From the NCBI RefSeq assembly GCF_963082655.1, contig NC_081555.1, positions 149,966,005 through 150,030,004 of the forward strand: 64,000 nt of DNA, given 5' to 3'. The translations under genes and the position numbers were made by a program. Source of the DNA: Stomoxys calcitrans (taxonomy: Eukaryota; Arthropoda; Insecta; Diptera; Muscidae). Below are positions 1 to 11,883 of this stretch, piece by piece (positions within the stretch are counted from its first letter, which is position 1; every line of letters begins with the position of its first letter). The notes under the pieces were generated by a model. The model saw only the letters and a list, made by a program, of their open reading frames with translations, did not search any database and had not been told where the DNA came from.

Positions 1-551
1 AGTCACTCGTTTTTAGTCCTATCTTCCTTCCTTTTGTCCTCCTGCCTTCTTTCTATTCATTTAATGGGGGGGTGGGGGGTGAGGGCTGGGGTGGACGCTT
101 TACACAACAATTGTGCAAATTGTTAGTTTCATTGGAAGTTGTTAAGAATATGAATAGCCGCAAAAAAAATATAAAAATAGAAAATAACAAAACAAATAAA
201 GGCAATGGAAAAGTTGGAAAAAAACTTAAAACATAATTCAAACTATGGGCACAAAGTAGTTTTGTGTAACTTTAAAGGTCATTGCGACAAATGAAAAATA
301 AAGTTTTGACAAATTCAAAGGCCGCGGAAAAGTGTTTAAATTTTGGAAGCAAAAAGCAATGGGAGAGAAAATGAAAATTGAAAGGATAATAATTAAAATA
401 CAGTTAACTCTTTTTTGTCCGATTGTAATGAAATGTTGCCCAAAACCTTGTTGGCCCAAAAACGTAAAGTGTTGATATGGAGGAAATCTATTTTGATTTA
501 GATGTAGTTCACATATATATCTTCCGGCAGATATATGCATTCACTGAAGTA
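1..551. other. AT-rich sequence without a recognised gene
   Basis: The left edge holds a G-rich run near 66-90 and A/T-rich DNA. Reading frames on the minus strand here are low-complexity and phenylalanine-rich, with no recognisable domain. I see no gene. Confidence 0.5.
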
Positions 552-635
552 GACTGATGGTCTCGCAAGGATTCGAACCCTGGCCTTCAGCGTCATAGAC
601 GGACATGCTAACCTCTGCGCTACGGTGGCCTATAT
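552..635 (-). repeat. tRNA-derived SINE, head fragment
   Basis: Read on the minus strand this is the tRNA-like head seen in full at 63184: an A-box-like stretch TAGCGCAGAGGTTAGCATG, then a B-box-like GGTTCGAATCC. Only the head is present; the SINE body found in other copies is absent. It is a repeat fragment rather than a working tRNA, because the same head occurs at 8806-9113 and 31498-31795 attached to a shared non-tRNA body. Confidence 0.65.
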
Positions 636-639
636 TTGG

Positions 640-1400
640 ATAAAGCTGCTACATATATCGATCTCTTGATTTATGGTCTTGAACCCATATAAGAAATTTT
701 GAACAGTGAATTGTGGCGAGTAAGATCCTGATGGGATTCGATAAAGCTGCAATAGATTCATAATCGTGAATTTATATATATACACCCAATGTTATATATA
801 TATACCCAACGTGGTGGGATTCCAAAGTTCGGCCCGGTCAATCTTAATGGCTTTTTACTTGTTTGATTTCGATTTTGGTGAACATCATTTGACTTTTCAT
901 CCGATTTTGGGTGAGTTAAATTAAGCCCCTCGACATACTTCTGCATCATGGCCCAGATTGGTCCACATTTGGATATAGATGCTAAATAGACCGATCTCTC
1001 GATTTAAGGTTTTGAGCCCATAAAAGGCGCATTTATTGTCCGATTTTGCCGACAGTGAGTTATATTACGCCCTTCGACATCTTTCTGCAATATGACACAG
1101 ATGGGTCCAGTATTGGATATAGCTGCCATATAGACCGATCTCTCGATTTAATGTCTCGGGGCTATAAAAATCGCATTTATTGTCCGATTTCGCCGAAATT
1201 TCGGACAGAGAGTTGTGTAAGGCCCTTCGACGTCCCTCATCAATTTGGCTCAGATCTGTCTAGATTTGGATATAGCTGCCATACAGACCGATCTCTCTAT
1301 TTAAGGTATTGGGCCCATAAAAGACGCATTTATTGTCCGATGTCGCCGAAATATAAGACAGTGAGTTATGTTAGGCCCTTCGGTATTTTTTTTTTTTTAT
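640..1400 (-). repeat. Degenerate 153-bp-type array, left part, split by a later insertion
   Basis: Monomers of the class with 'cccataaaaggcgcatttat' and 'gatttaaggtcttgggccc' run in minus orientation. A head sequence (AGTTCGGCC...TACTTG) sits at about 815-862. The array breaks at about 1400, where a second element begins, and resumes at 2513. Open frames here, such as the 122-residue one at 1046-1414, are translations of the repeat and do not indicate a gene. Confidence 0.7.
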
Positions 1401-2512
1401 ACCCACCACTGTAGGTTAGGGGAATATCAATTTCCGACCCTACCAAGTATATATTTTTCGGATCGTCGTAAAATTCTAAGACGATTTAACGATGTCCGTG
1501 TGTCTGTCCGTCTATCCGTCCGTCTGTTATAATCACTCTAGAGGCTTCAAAAATTGCGATATTGAGCTGAAATTTGGCACAGAACGTCTTTTTGATGCAC
1601 GCTAGTTAAGTTCTTGAACGGGCCAAATCGGCCCATATTTGGATATAGCTGCTATATAGACCGATTTTCCGATAAAGGGTCTAATGTCCATAAAAATTTT
1701 ATTTTTCATCCGATTTTACTGAAATTTGAAGCAGTGAGTAGTTTAAGGCTTCCCGTCAACTGACCCAAATATGGTTCAGATCGGACTATATTTAGATATA
1801 GCTGCCATATAGACCGATCTCCCGATAAAGGGTCTGAAGACCCTGAAAGCTTTATTTATTACCCGATTTCGCTGAAATTTAAAACAGTAGATTATTTCAA
1901 GCCTCCTGACATCTGATCCAAGTATGGTTCAGATCGGACCATATGTAGATATAGCTGCCATATAGACCGATCTCCAGATAAACGTCTGCAGCCCATAAAA
2001 GCTTTATTTTTTAACCGATTTCAATGAAATTTGAAACAGTGGGTAGGTTTATGCCTCGCAACATAGGACCAAGATATGGTTCAGATCGGATTGTATTCAG
2101 ATATAGCTGCGATATTTACCGATCTGCCGATAAAGGATCTAAAGCTCATAAAATCTCTATTTATTACCCGATTTCGATGAAATTGGAAACAGTAGGTAGT
2201 TTTAGGTCTCCCGACGTCAGTCCCAAATATTGTTTGTATCGGACAATATTAAAATAAAGCTTCCATACAGAGCGGTCAACCGATAAAGGGTCTGAAGCCC
2301 ATAAAAGCTTTATTTTTTATCCGATTTCGCCGAAATTTGAAATACAAAATTCAACAGTGACTTATGTATATTAGACCACTCAATGTCCGTGCCGAATTTG
2401 GCATAAGTTATCCAATTTTCACCAGATTGTGGCGAAAAGGGGTTTACATATACACGCGAAGTGGTGGGAATCCAATGTTCCGTCCGGCCGAACTTAATGC
2501 CCTTTTACTTGT
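1401..2512 (-). mobile_element. Complete-looking array element (tail - monomers - head), nested in another array
   Basis: Read on the plus strand, the unit opens with the inverted tail (ATACCCACCACTG, then GGATCGTCGTAAAATTCTAA and CTGTCCGTC repeats). About six degenerate monomers carrying ACCGATCTCCCGATAAAGG follow, and it ends with the inverted head (GTCCGGCCGAACTTAATGC to CTTTTACTTG). The same head and tail bound the arrays at 33.6-35.9 kb and 38.0-40.4 kb in the opposite orientation. Flanking sequence on both sides belongs to a different monomer class, so this looks like an insertion into an older array. No coding capacity is recognised, so it would be non-autonomous. Its transposon class is unknown. 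Confidence 0.6.
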
Positions 2513-3995
2513 TTAATTTGGCTTAGATCGGATTAGATTTGGATATAACTGCCATATAAACCGATTTCTTAATTTAAGGTTTTGGACCCATAAAAGACCC
2601 ATGGCCCATGTACGATGTCGCCGAAATTTGGGACACAGAGTTGTGTTAGACCTCTCGCCACCTTTCTGTAATGTTGTCTAGATTGGTACAGATTTGGGCA
2701 CAGCAGCCATATAGACCGACTTCTCAATTTAAGGTCTTGGACCCATAAAAGGCGCGTTAATTGTCCAATTTCGCCGAACCTCTGGATAGTGAGTTGTGTT
2801 AGGCCCTTCGATTTGGCGCAGATCGGTCCAGATTTGGATGTACCTGCTATATAGACCGTTCTCCGTATATAAAGGCTTAGCCCCATAAAAGGCACATATA
2901 AAATACGATTTCGCTGAAATTTTACACGTCCGCGTCGTATGGTTCAGATCGGTCTATATTTGGATATAGCTGCCAAAAAGACCATATCAATTCAGATTTA
3001 GATACAGCTCCCATATAAACCGAACTCCTGATTAGACTTCTTGAGCCCCTAAAAGCCACAAATTTCATCCGATTTTGCACATAGTGTTCTCCTATGACTT
3101 CTAACAATAGTGGCAAGTACGGTCCGAATCGATCTATAACCTGATATAGCTCGATTATAAGCCGATATCCCGATTTGACTTCCTGAGCCCCTGGAAGCCG
3201 CAGTTTTTGTCCGATTTGGCTGAAATTTTGCATGTGGTGTTCCGTGTTGACTCCCAACAACGGAGCCAAGTACGATCCAAATCGATCTATAACCTGATAT
3301 AGCTCCCATATAAACCGATATCCCGATTTGACTTCCTGAGCCCCTGGAAGCTGCAGTTTTTGTCCGATTTGGCTGAAATTTTGCATGTAGTGCTTCGTTA
3401 TGACACCCAACAACGGAGCTAAGTACGATTCAAATCGATCTATAACCTGATATAGCTCCCATATAAACCGATATCCCGATTTGACTTCCTGAGCCCCTGG
3501 AAGCCGCAGTCTTTGTCCGATTTGGCTGAAATTTTGCTTGTGGTGTTCTGTTATGACTTCCAATAATTGTGCTAAGTATGGTCTGAATCGGTCTATAACC
3601 TTAGATAGCTCCCATGTAAGCTGATCTCACGATTTGACTTCCTGAGCCCCTGGAAGCCACAATTTGAGTTCGATTTAGCTGAAATTTTGCATGCGATGTT
3701 CTGTTCTAACATTCAATAACTGTGCCAAGTACGGTTCAAATCGGTTTTTAACCTGATATATCTCCCTTATAAACCGATCTCTCGATTAGACTTCTTGATC
3801 CCTTACAAGCCGCTATTTTTATCAGATTTGGCTGAAATTTTTCATATAGTGTTCTGTTATGACTCTCAACAACTGTGTCAAGTACGATCCAAATCGGTCT
3901 GTAACCAGATATAAATCTTATATTTTAGCAGAATCCATGGTGGTAGGTTCCCAAGATTCGGTTCTTCTGAACTAAGCACGCTTTTACTTGTAAAT
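2513..3995 (-). repeat. 153-bp tandem arrays ending in a head sequence
   Basis: 2513-2930 continues the array interrupted at 1400. From about 2930 a second class takes over, with GATTTGACTTCCTGAGCCCC and GCTGAAATTTTGCATG. The motif CGATTTGACTTCCTG starts at 3171, 3324 and 3477, giving spacings of exactly 153 bp, and the copies there are nearly identical. The end at about 3935-3995 carries the inverted head (AGATTCGG, then AAGCACGCTTTTACTTG). The 213-residue frame on the minus strand at 2922-3563 is a translated repeat with a 51-residue period and is not a gene. Confidence 0.75.
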
Positions 3996-4775
3996 AAATT
4001 ATTCTTTATCCCCTTGCCACTTCCATTATTACATATCAGTAATTATTATAATGCCATACAACGTGGACTCTGTTGCGTATGATTTATTCCCACGCATTAC
4101 TACGTGATAAGATTATTCTCATATATCTATACATATAAACATTTGAGAATACCCTCTTACAAAATCTTACAAACTATTTATATTTATTTTATTCTCACGT
4201 AAATAAATGTCGCCTGAGATTTCCTCAAAAAAAAAAGTTATTCAATTAAATAGAGATTTGAAACGTGATTTAATAAATCAATTGAATTGAACAATTTGTT
4301 ATTTTCAATTTAAATCAATGTTCATGATAATCCAACATAATTATTTAATTTGTTTTATAATCGTATGTGTGTATTCTTTTTTCTAGTTGTCGTTGTCAAT
4401 GTAGTTGTTGGTGTTGTTGTTGTTGCTATTCAGCCTATTTCTGTGCAAATTTGACACATAAAAGATAATGGCAAAAACAGCCAAAACCTCAGCAGTGATT
4501 GTATTCGTTTATGCTAGTGTATATTGTGTGAGTATGTGTATATGTGTACCATACGCATGTTTGTGTTTTAGAAAACATCATAATAATATGGGCATAACCC
4601 AAATCACATTTAAAAATTATACAACAACATTAACACTATGATCTCCTGAGGCCGTTGTTATTGGAAACAGATGTAGGCATATTTGTAACATTGCCCATAC
4701 AAATTTGCCCATGAACATGAACATTTGTAACATTAAAATTTTTTAATTTGTGCCATTAACTAAATGATTGAGTAA
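3996..4775. other. AT-rich intergenic DNA
   Basis: The stretch is A/T-rich, with a TTGTTGTTGTTG run near 4410-4430 and TATGTGTG tracts near 4530. No splice-bounded reading frame or recognised repeat was found. Confidence 0.5.
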
Positions 4776-6600
4776 CAAGTAAAAAGGTGTTAAGTTCGGC
4801 CGGGCCAAACTTTGGATACCCACCACCTCGGGTATATATGTAAACCACCTTTCATCAAAATCCGGTGAAAATCGCATACTTTATGTCCCATAGCAGTTAT
4901 ATAGAAATATGTTCCGATTTGGACCAAATACTAATAAGTAGTATTTGGGGCCAAGACTTTAAATCGAGATATCGGTCTATATGGCAGCTGTATGCAAATC
5001 TTGATCGATCTAGACCAAATTGCAGATATATGTGCAGGGGCTTAACTTAACTCTCTGTCCCAAATTTCGGCAACATCGGACAATAAATGCGCCTTTTATG
5101 GGCCCAAAACATTAAAACGAGAGATTGGTCTATATAGCTATATCCAAATCTGGACCGATTTGGGCCAAGTTGCAGAAAAATGTCAAAAAGCCTAACACCT
5201 CGCACAGTCCCAAATCTCGGCGAAATCGGACAATAAAAGTGCCTTTTATGGGCCCAAAACCTTAAATCGAGAGATCGGTCTATATGACAGCTATATTCAA
5301 ATCTGGACCGATCTGGGCCAAATTGAAGAAGGACGTCGAAGAGCCTAACACAACTCACTGTCCCAAATTTCGGCAAAATCGTACAATAAATGCGCCTTAT
5401 ATGGCCCCAAAACCTAAAACCGAGAGATCGGTCTATATGGCAGCTATATCCAAATCTGGACCGATCTGGGCCAATTTGGCGGAGGATGTTGAAGGGCCTA
5501 ACACATCGCACTGTCCCAAATTTCAGCGAAATCGGATAATAAATGTGGCTTTTATGGGCCTAAGACCCTAAATCGGAGGATCGGTCTACATGGCAGCTAT
5601 ATCCAAATCTGGACCGATCAGGGCCAAATCAACGAAGGATGTCGAAGGGCGTAACACAACGCATTGTCCCAAATTTCAGCAAAATCGGATAATAAATGTG
5701 GCTTTTATGGGCCTAAGACCCTAAATCGGAGAATCGGTCTATATGGCAGCTATATCCAAATCTAATCCGATCAGGGCCAAATTGAAGAAAGTTGTCGAAA
5801 GATCTAAGATACCTCACTGTCCCAAATTTCAGCGAAATACGATAATAATTGTGGCTTTTATTGGCCTAAGACCCTAAATCGGAGGATCGGTCTATATGGC
5901 AGCTACATCCATATCTAGACCGATCAAGGCCAATTTGACGAATGATGTCGAAGGGCCTAATATAACTTACTGTCCCAAATTTCAACGAAATCGGATAATA
6001 AATGTGGTTTTTATGGGCCTAAGACCCTAAATCGGAGAATCGGTCTATATGGCAGCTATATCCAAATCTGATCCGATCAGGGTCAAATTGAAGAAAGTTG
6101 TCGAAAGGTCTAAGATACCTCACTGTTCCAAATTTCAGCGAAATACGATAATAATTGTGGCTTTTATTGGCCTAAGACCCTAAATCGGCGGATCGGTCTA
6201 TATGGCAGCTATAACCAAATCTGGATCGATCCGGGCCAAATTAACAAAGGATATCGAGTGGCCTAATACAACTCACTGTCCCAAATTTTAGCAAAATCGC
6301 ATAATAAATGTGGCCTTTATGGGCCTAAGACCCTAAATCGGCGGATCGGTCTGTATGGGGGCTATATCAAGATATAGTCCGATATAGCTCATCTTCGAAC
6401 TTAACCTGCTTATGGACAAAAAAAAAATCTGTGCAAAGTTTCAGCTCAATATCTCTATTTTTACAGACTCTAGCCTGATTTCAACAGACAGACGGACGGA
6501 CATGTCTAGATCGTCTTAGATTTTTACGCTGATCAGGAATATATATACATTATAGGGTCGGAAATAGATAATTCATACATAAGATTTAAACAAGTAAAAG
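4776..6600 (+). mobile_element. Array element, plus orientation, head and tail present
   Basis: The head at 4776-4860 (CAAGTAAAAAGGTGTTAAGT, CGGCCGGGCC, CACCACCTCGGG) is followed by about ten degenerate monomers. Then comes the tail with CAGACAGACGGACGGACATG and ATATATACATTATAGGGTCGG near 6480-6560. Homologous points in consecutive monomers lie 153 bp apart (5426, 5579, 5732). Most monomers carry GATCGGTC ... GACCGATC, which can pair perfectly. Frames at 5047-5571 on both strands are repeat translations. Confidence 0.65.
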
Positions 6601-7296
6601 CGTGCTAAGTTCGACCGGGCCGAATCTTATGTACCCTCCATTTCTGCCAAATCGGACTATTCCTGCGCTTTTTAGAGGCTCAAGAAGTCAAGACCCCAGA
6701 TCGGTTTATATGGCAGCTATATCAGGTTATGGACCGATTTGAACTATTCTTAGTACAGTTGTTGAATGTCATAACGAAACACGTCGTGCGAAATTTCGGC
6801 CAAATCGGCGAGGAATTGGACACTCTAGACGCTTAGGAAGTCAAGACCCTAGATAGGTTTATATGACGGCTATATCAGGTCATGGACCGATTTCAACCAT
6901 ACTCAGCACAATTGTTGGAAGTCATAATAAAACACCTCATACAAAATTTCAGCCAAATCGGATAAAAATTGTGCCCTCTAGCGAATGACCATCAACATAC
7001 GTGTCAAATATGGTCCGAATCGTTCTGTAGCCTGATATAGCTGCCATATAAACCCATCTCTCTATTTTACATCTTCAGCTGAAATTTTACAAATTACAGA
7101 ATTTTACACAATGACTTCTACCATGGTCTCCAACATTACCATAGCTTGATATAGCTCCAATATTAAATCAATTCTTTTCTTTTATCCTTTGTTTGCCTAA
7201 AAAGAGATATCGGTAAAAGAACTCGACAAATGGGAACTATGGTGGAGGGTATAAAAGATTCGGCCCGGCCGAACTTAGCACGCTTTTACTTGTTAA
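6588..7296 (+). mobile_element. Second-class array element with matching inverted ends
   Basis: The left end reads ACAAGTAAAAGCGTGCTAAG and the right end (7256-7296) reads CTTAGCACGCTTTTACTTGT. These are inverted copies of each other, continued inward by GTTCG(A/G)CCGGGCCGAATCTT. Three or four degenerate monomers with CAAGAAGTCAAGACCC lie between. The inverted termini support a unit of about 700 bp that moved as one piece. No coding sequence is seen. Confidence 0.6.
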
Positions 7297-7495
7297 AGAC
7301 TGTAGCGTGATTACAGCTGACGGACACACGGACTGACAGAGGGACAGACACATAGCCATCGTTAAATCATCTTAGAATTTTACGACGATCAGAAATATAT
7401 ATACTTTGTAGGGTCGGAAATGGATATCTCGATGTATTGCAAACGATATGACTAAATGAATGTACCCTCTATCCTATGGTGGAGAGTATAATAAT
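7297..7495 (+). repeat. Orphan tail of an array element
   Basis: This is the tail sequence alone: GACGGACACACGGACTGACA, then TTAGAATTTTACGACGATCA, ATATATACTTTGTAGGGTCG and a terminal GGTGGAGAGTATAATA. It probably belongs to the element that starts at 4776 or to one interrupted by the 6588-7296 insertion. Confidence 0.55.
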
Positions 7496-8219
7496 TAAAT
7501 TTTTTTATAGCTGTAGGTATAGCCTACTACTATGAAAAATAAATGTGTCAATATCTGTTTGTATTTGTGTGTTTCTCCTATACGCACACGCACACCCACT
7601 CATCCTACATATCACTGACTTTCGCTTCAATTGAAGCTCCCCCTCATAGGCATGGCATATAAGTTTAGTTGTATGGGTGAATTTATGTGTGTGGCTTGTG
7701 CAGTCGCTACTGTTGTTGTTAGTTGATACACAAACTGTTATCATTTGGTATTGTTGCTATTGCTTTTTGCGTAGTTAGAGCAGTAGCAGCAGCAGCAGGT
7801 AGTAGTTTAGGTAGTGGGGTGGGTTGTGATGATGATGTTGATGGTGATGTTGTCGGTTTCCATATTTATTGCTTAATGGAAATTTAATTGAAAATAACCA
7901 ACAATGCCACATAATAATTAAGCCAAAAACATTTTTGCTGAATAGAAAATAGGAAAAGACATACCCACTATCTGCACTCGCACACATAAACCCACACACA
8001 AATGGCTGCACTTAATGTGCATATAGTATAATTTCATTTTCAATATAATAAACAATTATGCACTATTATTGTTATAGTTATTAGATGAAACATTATAATT
8101 AATGTCAATTATATCCCTGTACGGATACACATACAGTAGGCAGAGGTTCTTTTGGAGTCATTACATATAACGATAAACGAAATAAATGTGTATATTGAAT
8201 ATTGAAGGACTCAAAACTA
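7496..8219. other. Simple-sequence-rich intergenic DNA
   Basis: The stretch holds short microsatellites: a CAG/AGC-type run near 7785 and GATGATGTTGATGGTGATG near 7830. The rest is A/T-rich. Frames encoding His- or Leu-rich peptides on the minus strand are translations of these runs. No gene is supported. Confidence 0.5.
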
Positions 8220-8801
8220 AGCACATGAAAGGTGAAAGGAATTGCTTCCTATATGTACTCAAGGTTTATATGGGAGCTATTGGTTTATATGGGAGCTATA
8301 TCTGCTAAGGACCGGTTTGGAGTTTTCTTGGTATGGATGTTGAAAGTCACTATAGAAGTAATCGTGCACTTATTCAGATAAAACGGCTAACAATTGCGCC
8401 TATTCGCTCAAGAAGTAAAATCCGGAGATCAGTGAAAATGGGAGATGTAGCAGGTAATGGACCGATCTGGACCATACTTTAAATAGATGAGCGAGTTCAT
8501 AAACGAACTAATTTCTGCCAAATGGCATAAGAATTTCGTCCTTATAGACTTAAGAAGTATAATCGGGAGATAGGTTAATATGGAAGAAATCATTGAAAAT
8601 TTTCGACCATATCGGAAAAGAATTGCTTCTACATTGACCGATGTGGCTTTTAACAATATGGGGACCGACAGAATCATCCAATCCTTAGACCAGCACCGTG
8701 TGGACCGGATTTTTAAGGATCATATACTAAGGAACAGGTGGATAAACTTTGGGTCCCATGACATAAACATAAGGGGAAAAGTGATACATTGCGCTCCACA
8801 T
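8220..8801 (+). repeat. Degenerate array monomers and an unclassified repeat
   Basis: Second-class monomers (GGTTTATATGGGAGCTA, duplicated at about 8265 and 8281) are strongly decayed. A stretch at about 8720-8785 (ACTAAGGAACAGGTGGATAA ... AAAGTG) recurs at 10705-10765, so a second, unnamed repeat is also present. No gene is supported. Confidence 0.45.
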
Positions 8802-9113
8802 GCAAAAATGCAAATTTTGCCCATGAACATTCCACTAAGGAACAAGGGCAAACTTCTCACATATCAATGAGTGCAGTCCGATTCAAGTTTAAGCTCAATG
8901 ATAAGGGGCCTCCCTTTTTGTAGCCGAGTCCGAACGGCGTGCCACAGTGCGACACCTCTATGGAGAGAAGTTTTACATGACATAGTACCTCACAAATGTT
9001 GCCAGCATTAGGAGGGGAAAATCACCGCTGACAATTTTTTTCTGATGGTCTAGCCAGGATATGAACCCAGGCGTTCAGCGTCATAAGCGGACATGGTAAG
9101 CTCTGAGCTTCGG
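8802..9113 (-). repeat. tRNA-derived SINE, near full length
   Basis: Read on the minus strand: a tRNA-like head (about 9113-9045, degenerate B box), a body with GGGGAAAATC..., CGGCACGCCGTTCGGACTCGG and TTGAATCGGACTGCACTCAT, and a tail with GTTCATGGGCAAAATTTGC. The same order occurs at 31498-31795 and 63184-63486. SINEs of this build are transcribed by RNA polymerase III and mobilised by a partner LINE; the partner here is unknown. Confidence 0.7.
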
Positions 9114-9199
9114 TATCTTTCTTATCTTCCATTCACCTTTGGTAGAGAAAACTTGCAGAGCTCTGCCGCCAGCTGTTCAGACTCGGCAGTAACGAGGGA

Positions 9200-9310
9200 G
9201 ATATTTATCACAGAGCTTACACTGATATCGGACTGCACTCATTGATATGAGAGAAGTATCCCCGCTGTTCTTTATTGGAATTTTAATGGGCAAATTTGCA
9301 ATGGAAGGTT
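9200..9310 (+). repeat. tRNA-derived SINE, 3' tail fragment
   Basis: GATATCGGACTGCACTCATT, GATATGAGAGAAG and ATGGGCAAATTTGCAATG match the tail of the SINE at 63400-63486. It lies opposite in orientation to the fuller copy at 8802-9113, about 90 bp away, so the two form an inverted pair. Confidence 0.6.
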
Positions 9311-9401
9311 CAAGCAAGAATGGCGGTATATTAATTTTGTCATTCCGTTTGCAACACATTGAAATGTCCATTTCAGACCCTATAGTTAGTATATATATAT
9401 A

Positions 9402-9638
9402 TTGGGTTGCCCAAAAAGTAATTGCGGATTTTTTAAAAAAAAGTAAATGCATTTTTAATAAAACTTAGAATGAACTTTAATCAAATATACTTTTCTTACA
9501 ATCTTTTCCTAAAGCAAGCTAAAAGTAACAGCTGATAACTGACAGAAGATAGAATGCAATTACAGAGTCACAAGCTGTGAAAAAATTTGTCAACGCCCAC
9601 TAGATGAAAAATCCGCAATTACTTTTTGGGCAACCCTA
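9402..9638. mobile_element. Mariner-type MITE, copy 1
   Basis: A ~237-bp element bounded by TTGGGTTGCCCAAAAAGTAA and its inverse, with TA on both sides, as expected of Tc1/mariner insertion. The termini extend through AATTGCGGATTTTT. The interior has no reading frame. The end sequence resembles the GCAAAAGTAATTGCGG ends of cecropia-type mariners. Other copies are at 17967, 36968, 44784 (half) and 46499. Confidence 0.8.
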
Positions 9639-9689
9639 TAATATTCTTCATCGTCGTAGAGTTTTACGATGTCCATCCGTCTGTCTGTT

Positions 9690-10640
9690 GATTTATGTTG
9701 GGTTATATCGGACTATATCTTTATATAGACCGATTTAAGTTGTTAGGCCCATTGTTGTGTAACAGTGTGTTGGGTTAGGCCCTTTGAATATGGTCCAATC
9801 TGGACCATATTTGGATTGGATGTCGGTAGTCTTAAAGCAGCTCACTGTTTCAAATTTCAGCAAAATAGGAGAACAAATGCGTCTGTATGGTCTTTAGGAG
9901 CTCAAGATTGATCTCTATGGCGGCTATATCTACATATAGCCCGATCTGGACCATATTCGTGATAGATGTGGGGAGTCTTGATACAACTTACTTTTCCAAA
10001 TTTCAGTGAAGTCTGGTAATAAATGCTCCTGTTATAAGGCTAAGACCCAAAATCGACAGATCGGTCTACATGACAGCCACACCATATCCATATATGTTCC
10101 GATCTGGATCATTTTTGGTTCGGATATCGACAGGCCTAATAGAAGTCACTGTTCTGAGATTCAGCAAAATATCGGTCTATATGGCAGCTATATGTATATA
10201 TAGTCCGATATGCACCATATTCGTATCGGATGTCGAGGCGCCTAGCCTCTGAATGAACCTTTTATGGTCTTTAGACCCTAAAGCTGAAGATCGGTCTCTA
10301 TGACAGCTCTATCTAAATATAGCCCGATCTAGACTTTGTTCGGGACAGATGTTGGAAGCCTTGATGCAACTCACTATTTCAAATTTCAGCTATGTCGGGT
10401 AATGAATGCACCTGTTATTGACCTAAGACCCAAAATCAGCAGATCGGTCTATATGATAGCTATATCCAAATATATTACGATCTGTACCATTTTTGGTTCG
10501 TATATTGGCTGGCCTAATAAAACTCACTATGCCAAATTTCAGCGAAATCGGGTAATAAATACACCTGTTATAGGCTTAAGACTCTAAATCACCAGATCGG
10601 TCTATATGACAGCGATATCCAAATATAGTCCGATGTGGCC
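9690..10640 (+). repeat. Degenerate 153-bp-type array without clear ends
   Basis: Monomers with ATCGGTCTATATGACAGC, AATATAGTCCGATCT and CAAATTTCAGCGAAATCGGG repeat about six times at high divergence. A tail-like TCCATCCGTCTGTCTG sits at 9670. The small plus-strand frames are repeat translations. Confidence 0.6.
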
Positions 10641-10689
10641 TATTCAAGATGGGGATTGCTACTAAACATTTACCGATTTGACCCATTTC

Positions 10690-10990
10690 AACTTACACCA
10701 CCGCATACTAAGGAACAGGTGGATAAATTATGGGTCTCACGACATGAATGTAAGAGAGAAAGTGCTTCAGAGCGACATTTTTTCGCCACTCCAATGAAGA
10801 ACATTTTACGGATCCTGACTGAGGAGGTATTTGAACCGCTAAGGGATAGAGATCCGCATCAGCTATGCAGGAATACCGAAAGGATCTTGAAGATGTCATT
10901 CGATTGGGCTTGACCTAGGGATCTAAAAGTTAACCCAGAGAAGACCGTCTTCGTCAATAGGTAGACGAAACTGAGCCAATTTGATGCCCC
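10690..10990 (+). pseudogene. Probable LINE reverse-transcriptase remnant
   Basis: The stretch shares 10705-10765 with the repeat at 8725-8785. At 10905-10965 one frame reads LGLT..LKVNPEKTVFVN, which resembles the 'VNPxKTE' segment after the RT catalytic core in Jockey-type elements. The frame breaks several times. The identification is weak. Confidence 0.3.
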
Positions 10991-11009
10991 ACATTTCCCC
11001 AAGAGAACA

Positions 11010-11625
11010 AAATTCAAATTCAAGAAGTCAAATCTAGAGATCGGTTTATATGAAAGCTATATCAGGTTATAGACCGATTTGGACTGTACTTAACACAGTT
11101 ACTGGAAGTCGTAACAGAACACTATGTGCAAAATTTCAGCCAAATCGAATAAAAATTACGGCTTCCAGGGGCTCAAAAAGTCAAATCTGGAGTTCGGTTT
11201 ATATGGGAGCTACATTAGGTTCTTGACCGATTTGGTCCGTACTTGGCACTATTGTTGGAAGTCATAACAGAACACTACATGCCAAATTTCAGCCAAATCG
11301 GACAAAAGTTGCGGATTGCAGGGGCTCAAGAAGTCAAATCGGGAGATCGGTTTATATGGAACCTATACCCAAATCTGAACCGATATGGCCCATTTGCAAA
11401 CCCCAACGACCTACATCAATATAAAGTATCTCTGCAAAATTTCAAGCGGCTGGGTGATTTCGTGAGACGGATGGACATGTGGGACGACTCAGAATGTCGA
11501 GATGATCAAGAATATATATACATTATGGGAACCTAGATCAATATTTCGAGGTGTTACCAACGGAATGACTAGATTAGTATACCCCAATTCTATGGTGGTG
11601 GGTATAAAAATCAATTCACATATGT
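11010..11625 (+). repeat. Second-class array monomers with a tail
   Basis: Monomers with GGGGCTCAAGAAGTCAAATC and GGAAGTCATAACAGAACACT repeat about three times. The tail follows at 11470-11610 (GACGGATGGACATG ... CCAATTCTATGGTGGTGGGT). It abuts a Helitron-like 5' end. Confidence 0.6.
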
Positions 11626-11880
11626 ATACTTCTTTGCCGTTTTGTTTGTGTGTTTCGCATAGACTCAAAAACGGCCGAGTCGATTTTTTTGAAATTTGCA
11701 GATGGTCGAGAATGGTCCCGTGGTGAATATAGGACATTAAATTTTTTTGATATCTAAAGAATAATCGGATTCTCCCCCTTAACCTGTTTTTAAAAACGCC
11801 AGATCTCGTAGATGGCTGAGGCGTTATATTAAACATTTGGACTGGGTTACCTACAGGACCCGCCCAAAACTGGACAAAGA
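11626..11880 (+). repeat. Helitron-like 5' end fragment
   Basis: TTTTGTTTGTGTGTTTCGCA and AGACTCAAAAACGGCCGAGT match the start of the elements at 21232 and 46249 and the inverted end at 31380-31475. A T/G-rich lead followed by 'gactcaaaaacggctgaaccgatt' is familiar from insect Helitron left ends. Only about 250 bp remain and no 3' hairpin is nearby. Confidence 0.45.
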
Positions 11881-11883
11881 GAT

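Noticed and set aside
1046..1414. 122-residue frame and similar ones at 5047-5511, 33964-34510 and 10336-10587
   Set aside because: All are translated array monomers (DRSLDLRFWAHKRRIYCPIS-type words) on whichever strand stays open. They follow the repeat, not a gene.
2922..3563. 213-residue minus-strand frame with repeated TEHHMQNFSQIGQKLRLPGA blocks
   Set aside because: It is the translation of an exact 153-bp tandem repeat (51 codons), so the frame stays open by periodicity. There is no start context, no splice structure and no known domain.
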